Under the pieces are notes generated by a model that saw only the letters and a program-made list of their open reading frames with translations, did not search any database and was not told the origin of the DNA. This document shows, one piece after another, positions 1 to 8,337 of a DNA stretch of 36,972 nt. This DNA is from Pseudoalteromonas luteoviolacea NCIMB 1944 (lineage in GTDB: Bacteria; Pseudomonadota; Gammaproteobacteria; Enterobacterales; Alteromonadaceae): contig NZ_AUXS01000024.1 of NCBI RefSeq assembly GCF_001625565.1, positions 1 to 36,972 of the forward strand, read 5' to 3'. How positions within the stretch are numbered: position 1 is the first letter of the stretch; each line of letters starts with the position of its first letter. The translations under genes were made by a program, and so were the position numbers.

Positions 1-15
1 CATCATGACCCACCA
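1..15 (+). tRNA. tRNA-Lys, 3' end only (cut by window edge)
   Basis: The first 15 bases are identical to the last 15 bases of the complete tRNA-Lys that follows, including the 3' CCA, so this is the acceptor end of a preceding tRNA, very probably a second tRNA-Lys copy. A tRNA-Lys array upstream of nadA is also found in E. coli. The anticodon lies outside the window, so the identity is inferred. Confidence 0.8.
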
Positions 16-41
16 TTTAAGTTTAAAAAATTTCCTCGAGC

Positions 42-117
42 GGGTCATTAGCTCAGTTGGTAGAGCAGTGGACTTTTAATCCATTGGTCGATGGTTCGAG
101 TCCATCATGACCCACCA
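42..117 (+). tRNA. tRNA-Lys (anticodon TTT)
   Basis: A full 76-base cloverleaf with encoded CCA. The acceptor arm GGGTCAT at 42-48 pairs with ATGACCC at 107-113. The D arm begins GCTC at 51. The anticodon stem 68-72/80-84 encloses a loop with TTT at 75-77. The T arm carries GGTTCGAGTCC. It decodes AAA/AAG lysine codons. It lies 26 bases after the previous tRNA end, so both are probably processed from one transcript. Confidence 0.98.
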
Positions 118-194
118 TTTCCTTTACGACTCTTTTATTCTTAAATATTCTTTCCTAATCTTGTCATTTACTAGGATTATCTCCGTATTTTTCG

Positions 195-200
195 TATAAT
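195..200 (+). promoter_or_regulatory. Putative -10 element of nadA
   Basis: A perfect TATAAT at 195-200 lies about 40 bases ahead of the nadA ATG at 240, which predicts a leader of roughly 30 bases. No good -35 hexamer is seen at the right distance; the best upstream match, TTGTCA at 161-166, is too far away. The call rests on the -10 alone. Confidence 0.45.
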
Positions 201-239
201 TCGCGCCAATTATGCAATGTGGACTATGTGGTCGAGAGA

Positions 240-1283
240 ATGAGTCTAGCAGAACAAATCATGCCTGAGGATTATATATTTCCTCCAAAACCAGCACCGT
301 TGAATGATGAAGAAAAGCAGCAGTATAAAGCGCGGATCAAGTCATTGTTAAAAGAGAAAAATGCGGTCTTAGTTGCCCATTATTACACAGATCCAGAGAT
401 CCAAGCGTTAGCGGAAGAGACTGGTGGTTGTGTCGCAGATTCACTTGAAATGGCGCGTTTTGGTGCCAAGCAAGAAGATGCGGAAATCATTATTGTGGCA
501 GGTGTTCGTTTCATGGGCGAAACGGCAAAAATTTTAACACCTGAAAAAACCGTAGTGATGCCAACATTGGCTGCAACTTGTTCACTGGATGTGGGTTGCC
601 CAATTGATGCGTTTTCTAAATTCTGTGATGAACACCCAGAAAGAAAAGTCGTGGTTTATGCAAACACATCGACAGCGGTAAAAGCGCGTGCAGATTGGAT
701 TGTGACGTCTTCTTGTGCTCTAGAGATAGTCGAGCACTTAGACTCTGAAGGTGAAACCATAATTTGGGGTCCTGACAAACACTTGGGTTCTTACATTCAA
801 AAGAAAACAGGTGCTGACATGATCATGTGGAACGGTGCGTGTATCGTCCACGATGAGTTCAAGACAAAAGCGCTAAAAGATATGAAAGCGCTTCATCCTG
901 ATGCGGCTGTGCTGGTGCACCCAGAGTCTCCAGCTGAAATCGTTGATCTTGCTGATGCTGTTGGTTCTACAAGTCAATTGATCAAAGCGGCACAAGAAAT
1001 GGATAATCAAAAATTCATCGTGGCAACAGATCGCGGTATTTTTTACAAGATGCAGCAGCTTTGCCCTGAGAAAGAGTTCTTTGAAGCACCAACAGCAGGT
1101 GAAGGTGCAACTTGTCGTAGCTGTGCACACTGTCCATGGATGGCCATGAATGGGCTACAAGCGATTGAAGAAGCGCTAATTAATCCAGAAGGTAAAGAAG
1201 TCTTTGTCGATATGGAGTTACGTGAAGGGGCACTGCGTTCACTGAACCGTATGTTAGATTTCTCTGCAAGTTTAAAAGGCTAA
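240..1283 (+). CDS. nadA: Quinolinate synthase NadA
   Basis: NadA condenses iminoaspartate (from NadB) with dihydroxyacetone phosphate to make quinolinate, the pyridine ring precursor of NAD, in the cytosol. From the ATG at 240 the protein is 347 residues, the same length as E. coli NadA. The three [4Fe-4S] cluster cysteines fall at C114, C201 and C298, each one residue on from E. coli C113, C200 and C297, with the CxxCxxC cluster at C292/C295/C298. This register favours ATG 240 over the in-frame GTG at 219, which would add seven residues. The gene follows the tRNA-Lys array, as in E. coli, and appears monocistronic. A hairpin follows the stop codon. nadB is not nearby. Confidence 0.97.
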   Translation: MSLAEQIMPEDYIFPPKPAPLNDEEKQQYKARIKSLLKEKNAVLVAHYYTDPEIQALAEETGGCVADSLEMARFGAKQEDAEIIIVAGVRFMGETAKILTPEKTVVMPTLAATCSLDVGCPIDAFSKFCDEHPERKVVVYANTSTAVKARADWIVTSSCALEIVEHLDSEGETIIWGPDKHLGSYIQKKTGADMIMWNGACIVHDEFKTKALKDMKALHPDAAVLVHPESPAEIVDLADAVGSTSQLIKAAQEMDNQKFIVATDRGIFYKMQQLCPEKEFFEAPTAGEGATCRSCAHCPWMAMNGLQAIEEALINPEGKEVFVDMELREGALRSLNRMLDFSASLKG

Positions 1284-1292
1284 TGGATATTG

Positions 1293-1325
1293 TTTGTAAT
1301 CTAGCCAATTAAGCGAGATTACAAA
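1293..1325 (+). terminator. Hairpin after nadA, possible terminator without T-tract
   Basis: A perfect 10-bp inverted repeat, TTTGTAATCT at 1293-1302 and AGATTACAAA at 1316-1325, encloses a 13-base loop just after the nadA stop. The bases that follow are A-rich rather than T-rich, so it is not a classical intrinsic terminator. It may stabilise the mRNA end or mark Rho-dependent termination. Confidence 0.35.
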
Positions 1326-1333
1326 AAAAGTAC

Positions 1334-1371
1334 TTGCTAAAAGGCGGGGGTTTTCATAGTATTAGCCCCGC
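1334..1371 (+). promoter_or_regulatory. Promoter of tRNA-Ser with GC-rich discriminator
   Basis: A -35 TTGCTA at 1334-1339 and a -10 TAGTAT at 1357-1362 are separated by exactly 17 bases. The discriminator GCCCCGC at 1365-1371 follows immediately. A GC-rich discriminator is the known hallmark of stable-RNA promoters under stringent (ppGpp/DksA) control. The predicted start is only about 10-12 bases before the mature tRNA 5' end. Confidence 0.7.
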
Positions 1372-1380
1372 ATTCAGTGC

Positions 1381-1471
1381 GGAGAGATGGCTGAGTGGCT
1401 TAAGGCGCACGACTGGAACTCGTGTATACGTTTATAGCGTATCGAGGGTTCGACTCCCTCTCTCTCCGCCA
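1381..1471 (+). tRNA. tRNA-Ser (anticodon GGA)
   Basis: A class II tRNA of 91 bases including encoded CCA. The acceptor GGAGAGA at 1381-1387 pairs with TCTCTCC at 1461-1467, with discriminator G at 1468. The anticodon GGA is at 1415-1417 and a long variable arm follows it, as expected for serine tRNAs. It reads UCC and UCU codons. It has its own promoter just upstream. No strong terminator is visible after it. Confidence 0.97.
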
Positions 1472-1677
1472 TTCCTTCTTTATATTTCTCAAATTCCGAT
1501 AGTTCCTTTACTCAAATTATTAATCTTTGCTCTGCATTACGATTTCCATTTAGAATTTCACAAGACGTTCAGGTCAAAAAATCTACCATTTGGCGACAAT
1601 CATTTATTATTAAACTTATAGTTAGGATAGAATATCAGCTGTTCGCATTAGTTCTAGATCCAAGGTAGGTAGAGTGT

Positions 1678-4260
1678 ATGCAAAATGAGGACTGTTTTTC
1701 TGTTACGTATTTAGCGCCGATAAAGCACATTGCCTCTGGTGGAATGAGCGATGTTTTTCTCGCTAATGATACACGCCTTAACAGGCAAGTAGCAGTAAAG
1801 CGTGTTACGCTGACTGACCGGCACGATGATCACAAAATACGGGAACAGGCTCTGTATGAAGCGCGTCTAATGGCGAAAGCGAACCACCCCAATATTGTTC
1901 AGCTGTATGACATTGTAGAAGTCGATTCTCAGCTTCTTCTTGTGCTTGAATATGTGCCAGGGCAAACCTTAGCGAAATATGTGAAGCAAAAATTTCTTAC
2001 TTTAACTGAGAAGTTAGCAATTTTGGAAAAAGTAGCCCATGGGTTGCAGTACATTCATCAATTATCGCTGGTCCACTGCGATGTAAAAGCCAGCAATATT
2101 CTTATCTCTGATACCGGAGAGGTCAAGCTTTCCGATTTTGGTATTGCCAACTCACTTCATAGCAACGTAGCTGGGCAGCTTCAATCGAACAGCTTTGGCA
2201 GCATCCGAGCAATGTCGCCAGAACAACTGGAAGGCAGATCCCTTGGCTATGCGACAGATATATTCTCTTTTGGAGTACTGTGTTTTGAGTTGTTGTTTGG
2301 CTGTCACCCATTTAGTAGCGCTGAGGGAGAGGAGCTTGCAAGCAAGATCAAACGAGGTGCATTGATTGAACCAGAGAGCTTGACTCCCTCAATACCAACG
2401 GAATTAACTACTCTATTGCGTCAGATGCTCGATAAGTCAGAGGATGCCCGTCCATCGAGCAAAGAAATTATCAATGTATTGAGCAGAACACTAGCATTGC
2501 TAGAAGCGGGCGACGCTGACGATACGGCTTCCTTGCCTTACGTAAGTGAAACTAGCAGACAGCTTGGTCCGTTAGATCAGCTAAAGCGCTTCGCTATTGG
2601 GTTTATCTTGACCTTGTGTTTTGTTGTTGGTGGGTATTTCAGTTGGTTGTTTTTAAAACCAGAAACCCGAGTTCAGTACACCTTAGTACTTGAGCCACAA
2701 ATCACTGTCGCAGGTAATGGCAGCAAAGAAAATACAGGCCTACTATTGGCGACGATTGATAGTGCAGTTCGGCAAGTGGTTTTAAACTCTGTAAATGCTG
2801 AGTTGGTAAATCATAGGGCTTACGGTGATATATCAGATGTCGCAAGTTTGGTTAAAGCGGCTGGGGCGACAACGGTCCTTCTACCTGAAGCTCGATGTGA
2901 AGTTGCACAATGTAATGTGCGACTGTCTTTGTTAAGTGCCGATAGTCAAATCGTTGAAGGAGAATTAAACACAAATGTAAAAAGAGATGCTTACTTGGCA
3001 ATGAGCTCTATTTACTCGTCATTTGCGGCAAAATTACTTGGACAACCCAATGTAAGAGAGCGACAAAGCATAGCGGCAACGGAGTTTACGTTTTTTGAGC
3101 AGTACTTGCACGTATACCATGATGTGAACTTTAACGGGGATCTCTCTTTGCAAAGTTTACAGCGGACACTCGATTTAATCGCGCTAGACCCACATTATTT
3201 ACCTTTGTACAACTTGGCAAGAAATTTATTGATAGAGCGTTATAAAGTGGATAGGGATCCTGTGTTTCTTGAACAGTTGCAGAGGTTACTTGAGGGCGCT
3301 CCTGGAAATTATAAGTCTTCCAAGCCTTATTTGGTGGATATGCTTGTGCTCGCCATCGAAAGTCAACAAAAAGAAGCAGTGGATGCGTTATTTGAACGGC
3401 TTTCTTTTTATGGAGAAACAGCGTTAAGTTACCAGCTACGAGGCTATTATTTATATTCTCAGCATCAAATAGAAGATGCGATAGAGATGTATTTGAATTC
3501 AATTTTACTTATGCCTGACGCTCGCAATAAGTACAATTTGGCAGTTATGTATTTAAGTAATGGACAAGTAGAGGAGTCGAAAGCACTACTTTTACAGGTT
3601 TCCCAATCATTCAAAGGTTTCACACGTGCAGGTCGCTTAAGTGCAGACATTAGTATGTTGGAAGGGAGCTGGCAAGCAGCAGTTTCGGGGTATCTTTCTG
3701 TGGTGGATAAAAGCAATAGCTCAGAGGACTATAATAATTTATCGTTAGCGTATTTATATTCTAAGGATATTGAGAAGGCATTGCTGGCTGCCAAAAAAGC
3801 GCTTGAACTAAGTCCAGAAAACCTTGTTATGCGACTAAACTATGCAGACTTGTTATTATTGAGCCAAAACGATATAGGTGCAGCCAAAGAGTATGAAAAG
3901 ATCACAAATGCTCATCGCGAAAACATGTCTTTAAATGAGCTGATCGCGGTTGGTCAAGCCCATGCGCATCTCAAACGTTACAAAGAGGCTTTGCAATATC
4001 TATACAAAGTCATTAAGTTAACATCCGATAAGGTAGACTATGCATATGGGGCAACTATCATTTTTACATTTGCTGGTGAACTACAGTCTGCATTACTTCA
4101 CTATCAAGAGACAATAAAAGGCGGGTATTCACCCAAGTGGTTCAATTTGCCTTGGTTCAAGCCACTGTGTAAATACCCCGAATTTAATGATTCTCATAGG
4201 GCATTATGCTCAGTTGGGTGGAATTGGGCGACTAATGATGAGCACGGGATCAAGAGTTAA
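1678..4260 (+). CDS. Membrane-anchored Ser/Thr protein kinase with C-terminal TPR repeats
   Basis: An 860-residue protein with an N-terminal Hanks-type kinase domain (about 1-275). It has a glycine-rich loop around G21-G22, catalytic Lys41 in the VAVKR motif, the catalytic loop HCDVKASN at 133-140 and DFG at 153-155. A single hydrophobic segment at about 305-326 should place the kinase in the cytoplasm and the remaining 530 residues in the periplasm. That part has a middle domain and then several TPR-like helical repeats from about residue 550 onward. The usual Arg of the HRD motif is Cys134, so this is a non-RD kinase, a type often not controlled by activation-loop phosphorylation. A GGTAG-type ribosome site precedes the ATG. 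Its 3' end overlaps the next gene on the opposite strand by 51 bases. Substrate unknown. Confidence 0.9.
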   Translation: MQNEDCFSVTYLAPIKHIASGGMSDVFLANDTRLNRQVAVKRVTLTDRHDDHKIREQALYEARLMAKANHPNIVQLYDIVEVDSQLLLVLEYVPGQTLAKYVKQKFLTLTEKLAILEKVAHGLQYIHQLSLVHCDVKASNILISDTGEVKLSDFGIANSLHSNVAGQLQSNSFGSIRAMSPEQLEGRSLGYATDIFSFGVLCFELLFGCHPFSSAEGEELASKIKRGALIEPESLTPSIPTELTTLLRQMLDKSEDARPSSKEIINVLSRTLALLEAGDADDTASLPYVSETSRQLGPLDQLKRFAIGFILTLCFVVGGYFSWLFLKPETRVQYTLVLEPQITVAGNGSKENTGLLLATIDSAVRQVVLNSVNAELVNHRAYGDISDVASLVKAAGATTVLLPEARCEVAQCNVRLSLLSADSQIVEGELNTNVKRDAYLAMSSIYSSFAAKLLGQPNVRERQSIAATEFTFFEQYLHVYHDVNFNGDLSLQSLQRTLDLIALDPHYLPLYNLARNLLIERYKVDRDPVFLEQLQRLLEGAPGNYKSSKPYLVDMLVLAIESQQKEAVDALFERLSFYGETALSYQLRGYYLYSQHQIEDAIEMYLNSILLMPDARNKYNLAVMYLSNGQVEESKALLLQVSQSFKGFTRAGRLSADISMLEGSWQAAVSGYLSVVDKSNSSEDYNNLSLAYLYSKDIEKALLAAKKALELSPENLVMRLNYADLLLLSQNDIGAAKEYEKITNAHRENMSLNELIAVGQAHAHLKRYKEALQYLYKVIKLTSDKVDYAYGATIIFTFAGELQSALLHYQETIKGGYSPKWFNLPWFKPLCKYPEFNDSHRALCSVGWNWATNDEHGIKS

Positions 4261-4740
4261 GGTGGTTTTCTCTTTGTCCGTGTATAAATTGGAGCTTGAT
4301 ACCTTGGCTCTACTTTTTAATTGAACACCAAATTTTAGTTCCGCATATTTTTCACCAAATACGTCGTTCTGTAGGGTTAACTCTAGTATAAGCACACTAT
4401 TGGCAATACCTTTTCTATTGGAAGTAATCTGTTGTTCAATTGAACTTATACTTTCTTTGAGTTCTTCATTAATTCCGACAATACAGTATTCACTGGCTGT
4501 TTTTTCATCTAATTCATAACAGAACTTTCCCGAGGTGGTCTTACCTAGTTCTGCTTTAAAAGGCTCTTTTGCGTAATTGGTTATGTCTTTTGGTTTTAGA
4601 TCGGGGGAAATGAATATAATATTTGCTCGGTTTGTTTCCAACTTTGTTTGGTCGTAAGAGGCCTCGAATTCAAATGTTGAACCTTGATGGGAACTTTCAT
4701 TAATTTGGGCGAGCTTTTCATCGGTTAGTATATCATTCAC
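4210..4740 (-). CDS. Hypothetical protein, 176 residues
   Basis: I do not recognise this protein. It is a soluble, acidic, Lys/Glu-rich sequence of 176 residues with no signal peptide or membrane segment, and the second half looks beta-rich. The start is GTG at 4740, supported by a strong AAGGAG ribosome site about seven bases upstream, which makes it a credible gene. Its last 51 bases are antisense to the end of the kinase gene, so the two transcripts converge and overlap with no terminator between. The C-terminus ends in a Pro-rich tail. A functional link with the kinase is possible from position but unproven. Confidence 0.7.
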   Translation of the reverse strand: MNDILTDEKLAQINESSHQGSTFEFEASYDQTKLETNRANIIFISPDLKPKDITNYAKEPFKAELGKTTSGKFCYELDEKTASEYCIVGINEELKESISSIEQQITSNRKGIANSVLILELTLQNDVFGEKYAELKFGVQLKSRAKVSSSNLYTDKEKTTLTLDPVLIISRPIPPN

Positions 4741-4884
4741 TTTTTGTCTCCTTGGTGCTGTTTTGATGTCAAAATATAGTTAGGTGTTAACTCATCCTTT
4801 TTTGTTTTACTCAGCATAGAAGAAGACAATATTACACGCAATTACACGGGGCTTTGTCCGTTAAAGGTTATGTGTATAGGGTTT

Positions 4885-4915
4885 TTGTCAGGCGCTGCTA
4901 TACTTTTGATATATT
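4885..4915 (+). promoter_or_regulatory. Possible promoter of the MetE-like gene
   Basis: TTGTCA at 4885-4890 is followed after 19 bases by TATATT at 4910-4915; an alternative -10, GATATA at 4908-4913, gives 17-base spacing. The predicted leader is only about 10-15 bases and no Shine-Dalgarno is visible before the ATG at 4934. No MetJ-type AGACGTCT repeats or riboswitch-like structure are seen. Confidence 0.35.
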
Positions 4916-4933
4916 GATTAGCTTTTTTCAACA

Positions 4934-6025
4934 ATGAAAAGACAACATATTCCAACAGAACAAATAGGCTCTATCCCTCGAACAGCAGAGTTGATTGAGG
5001 CATATCAGCAATACCGCGACAATAAAATTGATTACGATACATTAAATCAATTGGCAGAAGAGCACACCAAACAGGTGCTCAACGACTTAGCAGATCTTGG
5101 TTGTAGTGTCGTGAGTGATGGTGAGCAGCGTAAGTTCGATGGTTTTGCGCACTATTGTTTGCATAATTCGCCGAGATTTGGTTCGGAAGGTTTGATTGTC
5201 GATTTTTCCGATGGTCATCGGCGAGTATTCGCTCCCCATCTTAAAAAAGCACCGTTTAAATATGAAAATACGGCTGACGAATACTTAGCATTTGCTTTGA
5301 AACATACCAATTTGCCTGTTAAACAAGCTGTTATCTCTCCCTCTATGTTGAGTCTAGTGTATCCAGCAAAGGGAATAGAAGGATATTGCCACCAACAGTT
5401 TATTGAAGATCTCGTAGCAGAGCATGTCGCGGAAGTCAGACGGTGTTTGACGTTAGGTGCCCATAAAGTACAAATTGATTTTACGGAAGCTAGGTTGTCC
5501 TTAAAGCTAGATCCGTCTGGTGGCATGTTGAGCGCATTTGTCGAACTGATCAATCGTTGCTTGAGCGCGTTTAGTGCACAAGAGAGACAAAGGATTGGCG
5601 TGCATACCTGTCCTGGTGCAGATATTGATGCGACGCACAGTGCAGAAATCGACTACAAATACTTGTTGCCGACATTATTTAAAATAAACGCTGGTAATTT
5701 TTACGTAGCACTCAAAGGCGAGCGTGAACCTCGAAAAGTACTCAGGTTAATTGGCCAGATCATCTCGCCCGATCAGCGTGTCTTTATTGGTGTGACAAAC
5801 CCGATTGATCCCATAATTGAAAAGCCTGAAGAGGTGTGTGAATTGATTATAGCTGCCACCGAGTTTATCCCTATCGAACAACTTGGTACGACTGACGACT
5901 GTGGCTTTTCGCCATTTGCGGACGATATATCTACAGGAAGAGAGATTGCCTATCAAAAGATACGCGCGCGCCTAGAAGGAACAAAAATGGCTGAACAACA
6001 GCTATTTGCAAAGCCATGTAAGTAG
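4934..6025 (+). CDS. MetE C-terminal-like (cobalamin-independent methionine synthase II family) protein
   Basis: A 363-residue stand-alone protein of the UROD/MetE TIM-barrel superfamily, equivalent to the catalytic C-terminal half of MetE. Candidate zinc/thiol-binding residues are present: H224 and C226 in the motif HTCPG, a glutamate in the following ALKGERE segment, and C323 in DDCGF, corresponding to the His-x-Cys, Glu and Cys ligands of MetE. It lacks the N-terminal MetE domain, so it is unlikely to be the main folate-dependent methionine synthase. Relatives act in methyl transfer to homocysteine from other donors or in alkyl-thiol chemistry. A diguanylate cyclase gene follows after 16 bases, suggesting cotranscription. 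The true substrate cannot be read from sequence. Confidence 0.85.
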   Translation: MKRQHIPTEQIGSIPRTAELIEAYQQYRDNKIDYDTLNQLAEEHTKQVLNDLADLGCSVVSDGEQRKFDGFAHYCLHNSPRFGSEGLIVDFSDGHRRVFAPHLKKAPFKYENTADEYLAFALKHTNLPVKQAVISPSMLSLVYPAKGIEGYCHQQFIEDLVAEHVAEVRRCLTLGAHKVQIDFTEARLSLKLDPSGGMLSAFVELINRCLSAFSAQERQRIGVHTCPGADIDATHSAEIDYKYLLPTLFKINAGNFYVALKGEREPRKVLRLIGQIISPDQRVFIGVTNPIDPIIEKPEEVCELIIAATEFIPIEQLGTTDDCGFSPFADDISTGREIAYQKIRARLEGTKMAEQQLFAKPCK

Positions 6026-6041
6026 ACTTGGCTACAGCCTT

Positions 6042-7031
6042 ATGAACACATTGGATCTACATGAGAGAATTGAGCAATTAGAGCAGGAGTTGCTCGCGCT
6101 GGAGATGGAGAACCATGAGCTGACCCAAAAGGTGCTCAAAGCGCAATTTGAAGATCATAAGCTTCGCGAAATTCAAAAGCTGGCGAAGGTTGGCACTTGG
6201 AGCCTGAATCACTTGAGTTACAATTTGTCCATATCAAGTGAGCTCAGTATGATCCTATTTGGAGAAGATCTGGCACCACAAAGCCTTTCATGGGATTATT
6301 TTTTGCAGTTGATTGGGGGCTTAGCAGAGCAAAATGTCGGCACGACCATAATGCAAGAAGTGATAATAGGTGGCCAACAAAAAACATTTGAGCACAAGAT
6401 GATCAAACCGGATGGCGAGATTCTGTATGTAAAACATTGCTGCGAAACATTTTATAATTCGATTGGTCAACCCTTAAACTCAGTTGGCCTAATGCAAGAT
6501 ATCACCTTAGAAAAAGTCAATGAAATAAGATTGGAGCAACTCTCTATTACCGATGAACTAACTGGCTTAAATAATCGGCGCAAAACCAATGAAGTTCTGG
6601 TGGCTCAGCATGATCTTGTGCAAAGGTACGACAGTGACTGTACAGCGATTTTGTTTGATTTGGATTTGTTCAAGCAGTTTAATGACTTATTCGGGCACCA
6701 GACAGGGGATGAGGTGTTGAAAACTGTGGCGCAGAAAATCAAAGATAATTTGCGCAGTGCAGATATATGTGGTCGTTGGGGCGGAGAAGAGTTTTTAGTG
6801 ATCTGTCAGAATACATCGCTGAGTGATGCAGCTATGGTGGCTGAAAAGCTACGTTGTGTCCTCGCTGCAATTAATTTGTCCTGCAAGATGCCTGTCACAG
6901 CTAGTTTTGGTGTTGCTCAGTTCGCAAAAGGGGAATCACTTCAAGCGTTTTTAAAGCGCTTAGACCAAATCCTCTACACGTCTAAAAAAGCTGGCCGGAA
7001 TCAAGTGAACACTGCTGTATATCAAGCTTGA
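6042..7031 (+). CDS. PAS-GGDEF diguanylate cyclase
   Basis: About 330 residues from the ATG at 6042. The order is an N-terminal coiled coil rich in Leu/Glu heptads (about 5-40), a PAS-like sensor domain (about 45-165) and a GGDEF domain with the active-site motif GGEEF at 247-251. The inhibitory I-site RxxD (RSAD) sits five residues before GGEEF, so product inhibition is expected. It should make cyclic di-GMP from two GTP. There is no membrane segment, so it is cytosolic. An in-frame TTG at 6006 would overlap the previous gene by 20 bases; the ATG is preferred although its ribosome site is weak. The coiled coil may drive the dimerisation that cyclases need. Confidence 0.9.
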   Translation: MNTLDLHERIEQLEQELLALEMENHELTQKVLKAQFEDHKLREIQKLAKVGTWSLNHLSYNLSISSELSMILFGEDLAPQSLSWDYFLQLIGGLAEQNVGTTIMQEVIIGGQQKTFEHKMIKPDGEILYVKHCCETFYNSIGQPLNSVGLMQDITLEKVNEIRLEQLSITDELTGLNNRRKTNEVLVAQHDLVQRYDSDCTAILFDLDLFKQFNDLFGHQTGDEVLKTVAQKIKDNLRSADICGRWGGEEFLVICQNTSLSDAAMVAEKLRCVLAAINLSCKMPVTASFGVAQFAKGESLQAFLKRLDQILYTSKKAGRNQVNTAVYQA

Positions 7032-7179
7032 GCTATTTTCTAGCAAAACCCCGTTATTACGGTAATTGGCATTGATGAAGCAAGCTTTCTGATCGATACT
7101 TAGTTTTATTGAAGTACTGCACTGCAAAGCAAGTGTGAGTATCTATTTTATGTAACTGAAAACATAGAGCAGGCAAGTG

Positions 7180-8208
7180 ATGCAAGAAGAACTATTAAAT
7201 TCGGTTATAAAGATAACAAAAACGCGGGATATAGACTCACTTGAGTATAGTTTATTATCTACAATTCAAGAGTTTATTAATTGTCAGCGTATTTCTGTAT
7301 TTAAGATTATTCAAGGGCAAGGCCCGTGTACGGTTGAGCGCAGTCTGACATTGAAGGTCCATGATGTTGGAGAGTATGAGTGGTTAGACAGGGTTATCAT
7401 TGATGACCCTCATGCGGAGTTGAGTTCCTGTTTGCAATCAGCGTGTAGTATAACAATGCAGGATGCGGCAGGCACTGAGCGGCGTTGGTTACCCATTGTA
7501 ATACATGAGAAAACCGCGGGTGCAATTGAAGTACAGTGCGAAGGGCTTGATAGTGCACAACAGGTGATGCTGAACGCATTTGTACGTATTTACGAGAATT
7601 ACCTTACTATATTGCGTGAAAATGAGCGTGATAAACTCACCGGGTTACTTAATCGTCAAACGTTTGATAAGAAGTTAAAGCAATTACTTGAAAAGCAAAT
7701 GTTGGAACAAAACCGAGCAATTCGAGACGGCTCTGACTTGCGGTCTTTACACCGAGGGGCTACATCATGGTTAGCTATGGTAGATATTGATCACTTTAAG
7801 AGTGTCAATGATACCTATGGGCATGTATGCGGCGACGAAGTATTGTTGATCTTATCACAGCGCATGCAGGAGTTTTTCCGTTCAACTGATCTGTTGTTTC
7901 GTTTCGGTGGTGAAGAATTTGTCATTGTATTTGAACCAACCGATTATGAGTCAATAAAACAAAGAATGGAGCAGTTTTTAAATTTAGTAAGAAAGACTTC
8001 TTTCCCGTTTATTAAAAAGTTGACGGTAAGTGTCGGTTTGGCACGTATTAGTCCTTATGACTTTCCAATCACGGTGTTAGAAAATGCAGATAAAGCCTTG
8101 TACTATGCAAAAGAGCATGGGCGAGATCAAGTCGGTTTTTATGAAGATTTAATATCCCGCAAGCAAATTACTCAACATATTGAAAGCAGTGACATAGATT
8201 TATTTTAG
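7180..8208 (+). CDS. GAF-like/GGDEF diguanylate cyclase
   Basis: About 342 residues from ATG 7180; a GTG sits directly in front at 7177. The N-terminal 140 residues resemble a GAF-type sensor domain. The GGDEF domain follows with GGEEF at 243-247 and an RxxD I-site (RSTD) five residues upstream, so it should be an active, product-inhibited c-di-GMP synthase. It is cytosolic, with no membrane segment. A gap of about 148 bases separates it from the preceding cyclase, so it may have its own promoter. The sensor signal is unknown. Confidence 0.88.
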   Translation: MQEELLNSVIKITKTRDIDSLEYSLLSTIQEFINCQRISVFKIIQGQGPCTVERSLTLKVHDVGEYEWLDRVIIDDPHAELSSCLQSACSITMQDAAGTERRWLPIVIHEKTAGAIEVQCEGLDSAQQVMLNAFVRIYENYLTILRENERDKLTGLLNRQTFDKKLKQLLEKQMLEQNRAIRDGSDLRSLHRGATSWLAMVDIDHFKSVNDTYGHVCGDEVLLILSQRMQEFFRSTDLLFRFGGEEFVIVFEPTDYESIKQRMEQFLNLVRKTSFPFIKKLTVSVGLARISPYDFPITVLENADKALYYAKEHGRDQVGFYEDLISRKQITQHIESSDIDLF

Positions 8209-8213
8209 TAGAT

Positions 8214-8264
8214 GCAGCGAATGTAATCGATTTTAGGTTACTCGCTGCACAACTGCGTTGTTTT
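8214..8264 (+). terminator. Hairpins after the second cyclase, possible terminator
   Basis: GCAGCGA at 8214-8220 pairs with TCGCTGC at 8242-8248, with an inner GTAA/TTAC pair at 8223-8226/8238-8241. A small second hairpin, ACAAC/GTTGT at 8249-8261, follows and runs into TTT. Together they lie between the cyclase stop and recC and could end transcription, though the T-tract is short. Confidence 0.45.
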
Positions 8265-8337
8265 CAACTTTTTTCTGTTATACACAGCATATTTTTCTTA
8301 AACTGTTCAATCTAATCGACTTTCAGCTTAAATAAGT

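Noticed and set aside
219..239. GTG start for nadA at 219
   Set aside because: ATG 240 gives the 347-residue length of E. coli NadA and a constant one-residue offset for the cluster cysteines; GTG 219 adds seven residues with no support.
1334..1621. Open frame of 95 codons across the tRNA-Ser
   Set aside because: It reads straight through the tRNA-Ser gene and its promoter, has no ribosome site, and the translated product resembles no protein.
4741..4933. Riboswitch or MetJ operator before the MetE-like gene
   Set aside because: The leader is too short and shows no riboswitch-like stems or AGACGTCT-type repeats.
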